Source: Burkholderia mayonis (GTDB lineage Bacteria; Pseudomonadota; Gammaproteobacteria; Burkholderiales; Burkholderiaceae). From it: 64,000 nt of DNA. Positions 62,596-64,000 of the stretch are shown piece after piece. The position numbers and the translations under genes are program-made. Positions within the stretch are counted from its first letter, which is position 1; every line of letters begins with the position of its first letter. The notes beneath the pieces were generated by a model. It was not told where the DNA came from, made no database searches, and saw only the letters and a list, made by a program, of their open reading frames with translations. The stretch lies in the NCBI RefSeq assembly GCF_001523745.2, contig NZ_CP013387.1, positions 1,426,001-1,490,000 on the forward strand, read 5' to 3'.

Positions 62596-63768
62596 ATGAA
62601 TACGTTTTCCGATATCGACCGCCTGCACATGGCCCATGCGCTGCGGCTCGCCGAACAGGGCCTTTACACGACGCGCCCGAATCCGCGCGTCGGCTGCGTG
62701 ATCGCACACGGCGAACAGGTGCTCGGCGCCGGCTGGCACCGGCGCGCGGGCGAACCGCACGCGGAAGTGCACGCGCTGCGCGAAGCCGGCGAACGCGCGC
62801 GCGGCGCGACCGCATACGTGACGCTCGAGCCGTGCGCGCATTACGGCAGGACGCCGCCGTGCGCGAACGCGCTCGCCGCGGCGGGCGTCGCGCGCGTCGT
62901 GATCGCGGCGCGCGATCCGTTCGAGCAGGTCGCGGGGCGCGGCGCCGCGCGACTCGCCGACGCGGGCGTCGTCGTCGAACAGGGGTTGATGGAAGCCGAG
63001 GCGCGCGAGCTGAACATCGGCTTCTTCAGCCGGATCGAGCGCGGCCGCCCGTGGACGCGCGCGAAGCTGATCCTGTCGATCGACGGGCCGCTCGATGCGA
63101 TCGACCGGACGGTGCTCGGCGCGACGGAATCCGAGTCGCGCGACGATGTCCGGCACTGGCGGGCGCGCAGTTCCGTCGTGCTCGCGCCGCACGGCGCGCC
63201 CTTCCCAGCGGCGCGCAAGGGCGCCGCGTCGCGCTACGTCGTCCGCTCGCGCGACTTCGCAGCGCTCGACGCGTCGCCCGCGGCGACGGAAAGCGTGCCG
63301 ACGCTCGCGCTGCATCGGGAAGACGCGGGCGTCGCCGCCGGTTACGCAGCCGCGCATGCCGATGCGGCGGCCGCATCCGCATCATCCTCCGATGCCGACG
63401 CCGACCTCCGCTTGCCCGACGCACTCGTACGCCTTGCGGCGCGAGGCGTCAACGAGCTGTTCATCGACGCCGATCTCGCGCTATGCGACGCGTTGTTCGA
63501 AGACGATCTCGCCGACGAGCTGCTGCTGTACGTGCATCCGTCGCGCTGCGGCGTGCCCGTGCCGGCGCCGCGGCTCGTCGCGTCGATCGACGACGTCGCG
63601 CACCGCTGGGGCCTGCGGCCGTTCCACCATCGCGCGATCGGCTGCGGCCAACGCATCCTGCTGCGCCGTCGCGAGGCAACCCGAGCAGACAGTACGTCAA
63701 TAGCCGCGCGGCGCCCGTCGCCGCGCACCGGTTTTTCCCAGGACCACATCGAACGAGGACCTCAATGA
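62596..63768 (+). CDS. toxE: RibD-like bifunctional deaminase/reductase, ToxE-like
   Basis: 390 residues. The deaminase zinc site is intact: His55/Glu57 in PHAEVHA and Cys80/Cys89 in EPCAHYGRTPPC. The reductase half is altered: the usual KxAxSLDG start reads AKLILSIDGPLDAIDR, and the middle holds an Ala/Ser/Asp low-complexity stretch (around residues 255-275), so reductase activity is doubtful or changed. It lies 106 bases after toxD and overlaps the next ATG. Confidence 0.9.
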   Translation: MNTFSDIDRLHMAHALRLAEQGLYTTRPNPRVGCVIAHGEQVLGAGWHRRAGEPHAEVHALREAGERARGATAYVTLEPCAHYGRTPPCANALAAAGVARVVIAARDPFEQVAGRGAARLADAGVVVEQGLMEAEARELNIGFFSRIERGRPWTRAKLILSIDGPLDAIDRTVLGATESESRDDVRHWRARSSVVLAPHGAPFPAARKGAASRYVVRSRDFAALDASPAATESVPTLALHREDAGVAAGYAAAHADAAAASASSSDADADLRLPDALVRLAARGVNELFIDADLALCDALFEDDLADELLLYVHPSRCGVPVPAPRLVASIDDVAHRWGLRPFHHRAIGCGQRILLRRREATRADSTSIAARRPSPRTGFSQDHIERGPQ

Positions 63769-64000
63769 GCGCATCTGCAGTCGAGACCATCTACGAGTCG
63801 ACCGAAGACAAGGCGGCACTGACTTCGGTCGTCGACTTGGTGAAGCTGTCCGACCAATACCGGCAATCGGCGATCCTGCATTACGCCGTCGCCGAAAAGC
63901 TGTTCGATTTGACGCAAACGAGCCGCACGCCGGCCGAAGTCGCCGCGAGCTTCGGCATGGTCGAGAGCAAGGTCGCGATCCTGCTGCACGCGCTCGTCGC
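63765..64000 (+). CDS. O-/N-methyltransferase N-terminal domain (partial, runs off right edge)
   Basis: Only the first 78 residues are in the window. They form the winged-helix dimerisation domain typical of two-domain methyltransferases (YRQSAILHYAVAEKLFDL, then TPAEVAASFGM). ATG overlaps the toxE stop as ATGA and has GAGGA upstream, so it belongs to the same operon. It would be the second methyltransferase of the cluster; the SAM-binding domain lies outside. Confidence 0.8.
   Translation, partial: MSASAVETIYESTEDKAALTSVVDLVKLSDQYRQSAILHYAVAEKLFDLTQTSRTPAEVAASFGMVESKVAILLHALV

Noticed and set aside
1..64000. tRNA or rRNA genes, insertion sequences, prophage attachment sites
   Set aside because: No tRNA cloverleaf, rRNA segment, transposase or flanking direct-repeat pair was noticed on reading; a covariance-model scan would be needed to exclude short RNAs.

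Overview
The window has the very high GC content and dense coding of a Burkholderia replicon, most likely the second chromosome of a pseudomallei-group species (B. thailandensis or a relative). The inference rests on gene content: a Burkholderia-type thiaminase/bacimethrin locus, a BCAM0308-like protein with FtsH, a toxoflavin-type cluster with an RND pump, and repeated FNR/ANR-type boxes. The species cannot be fixed from the sequence alone.

Region A (1-15972) is an orphan biosynthetic cluster. Twelve leftward genes run from an MbtH-like protein (13139) to the left edge, many joined by ATGA stop/start overlaps. They encode a JmjC-type oxygenase, an aminotransferase, a 2-oxoacid-type C-methyltransferase, a formyltransferase, an argininosuccinate synthase and lyase pair, a PduX-like kinase, an MFS exporter, an unknown protein, a cysteine-synthase-like PLP enzyme, and an ATP-grasp ligase fused to a second argininosuccinate lyase. 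A divergent gene encodes a condensation-like/PCP/thioesterase protein with no adenylation domain. The set suggests a small peptide containing 2,3-diaminobutyrate and a modified arginine-like or amidine residue, with nitrogen supplied from aspartate through two fumarate-releasing lyases. I do not recognise the product.

Region B (16241-24580) and region D (40001-48860) look like parts of a low-oxygen/stress locus. They hold a CapA-like protein, a GYD protein, RtcB with archease, a P-type ATPase, FtsH, a BCAM0308-like protein and an HlyD/ABC export operon. Six TTGAY-N4-RTCAA sites lie upstream of transcription units there, pointing to one FNR/ANR-type regulon.

Region C (25577-38812) is centred on thiamin antimetabolism. 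It has a secreted thiaminase I with a C-terminal mannan-binding-like domain, ThiD, and a bacimethrin-type set (methyltransferase, CMP-hydroxymethylase-like thymidylate synthase homologue, CMP glycosidase-like protein, Nudix hydrolase). Divergent from it is a phosphoethanolamine-methyltransferase-like gene followed by a gamma-butyrobetaine-hydroxylase-like gene. A LysE exporter, a flavin monooxygenase and a TPP-riboswitch-controlled EamA transporter follow. A rhomboid protease (39068) separates this from region D.

Region E (49440-64000) holds a D-aminoacylase-like amidohydrolase, a SufR-like Fe-S regulator divergent from an RND efflux operon, and a pyrimidotriazine (toxoflavin-type) operon: GTP cyclohydrolase II, WD-repeat protein, methyltransferase, FGE/SUMF1 protein, RibD-like deaminase, then a second methyltransferase that runs off the right edge.
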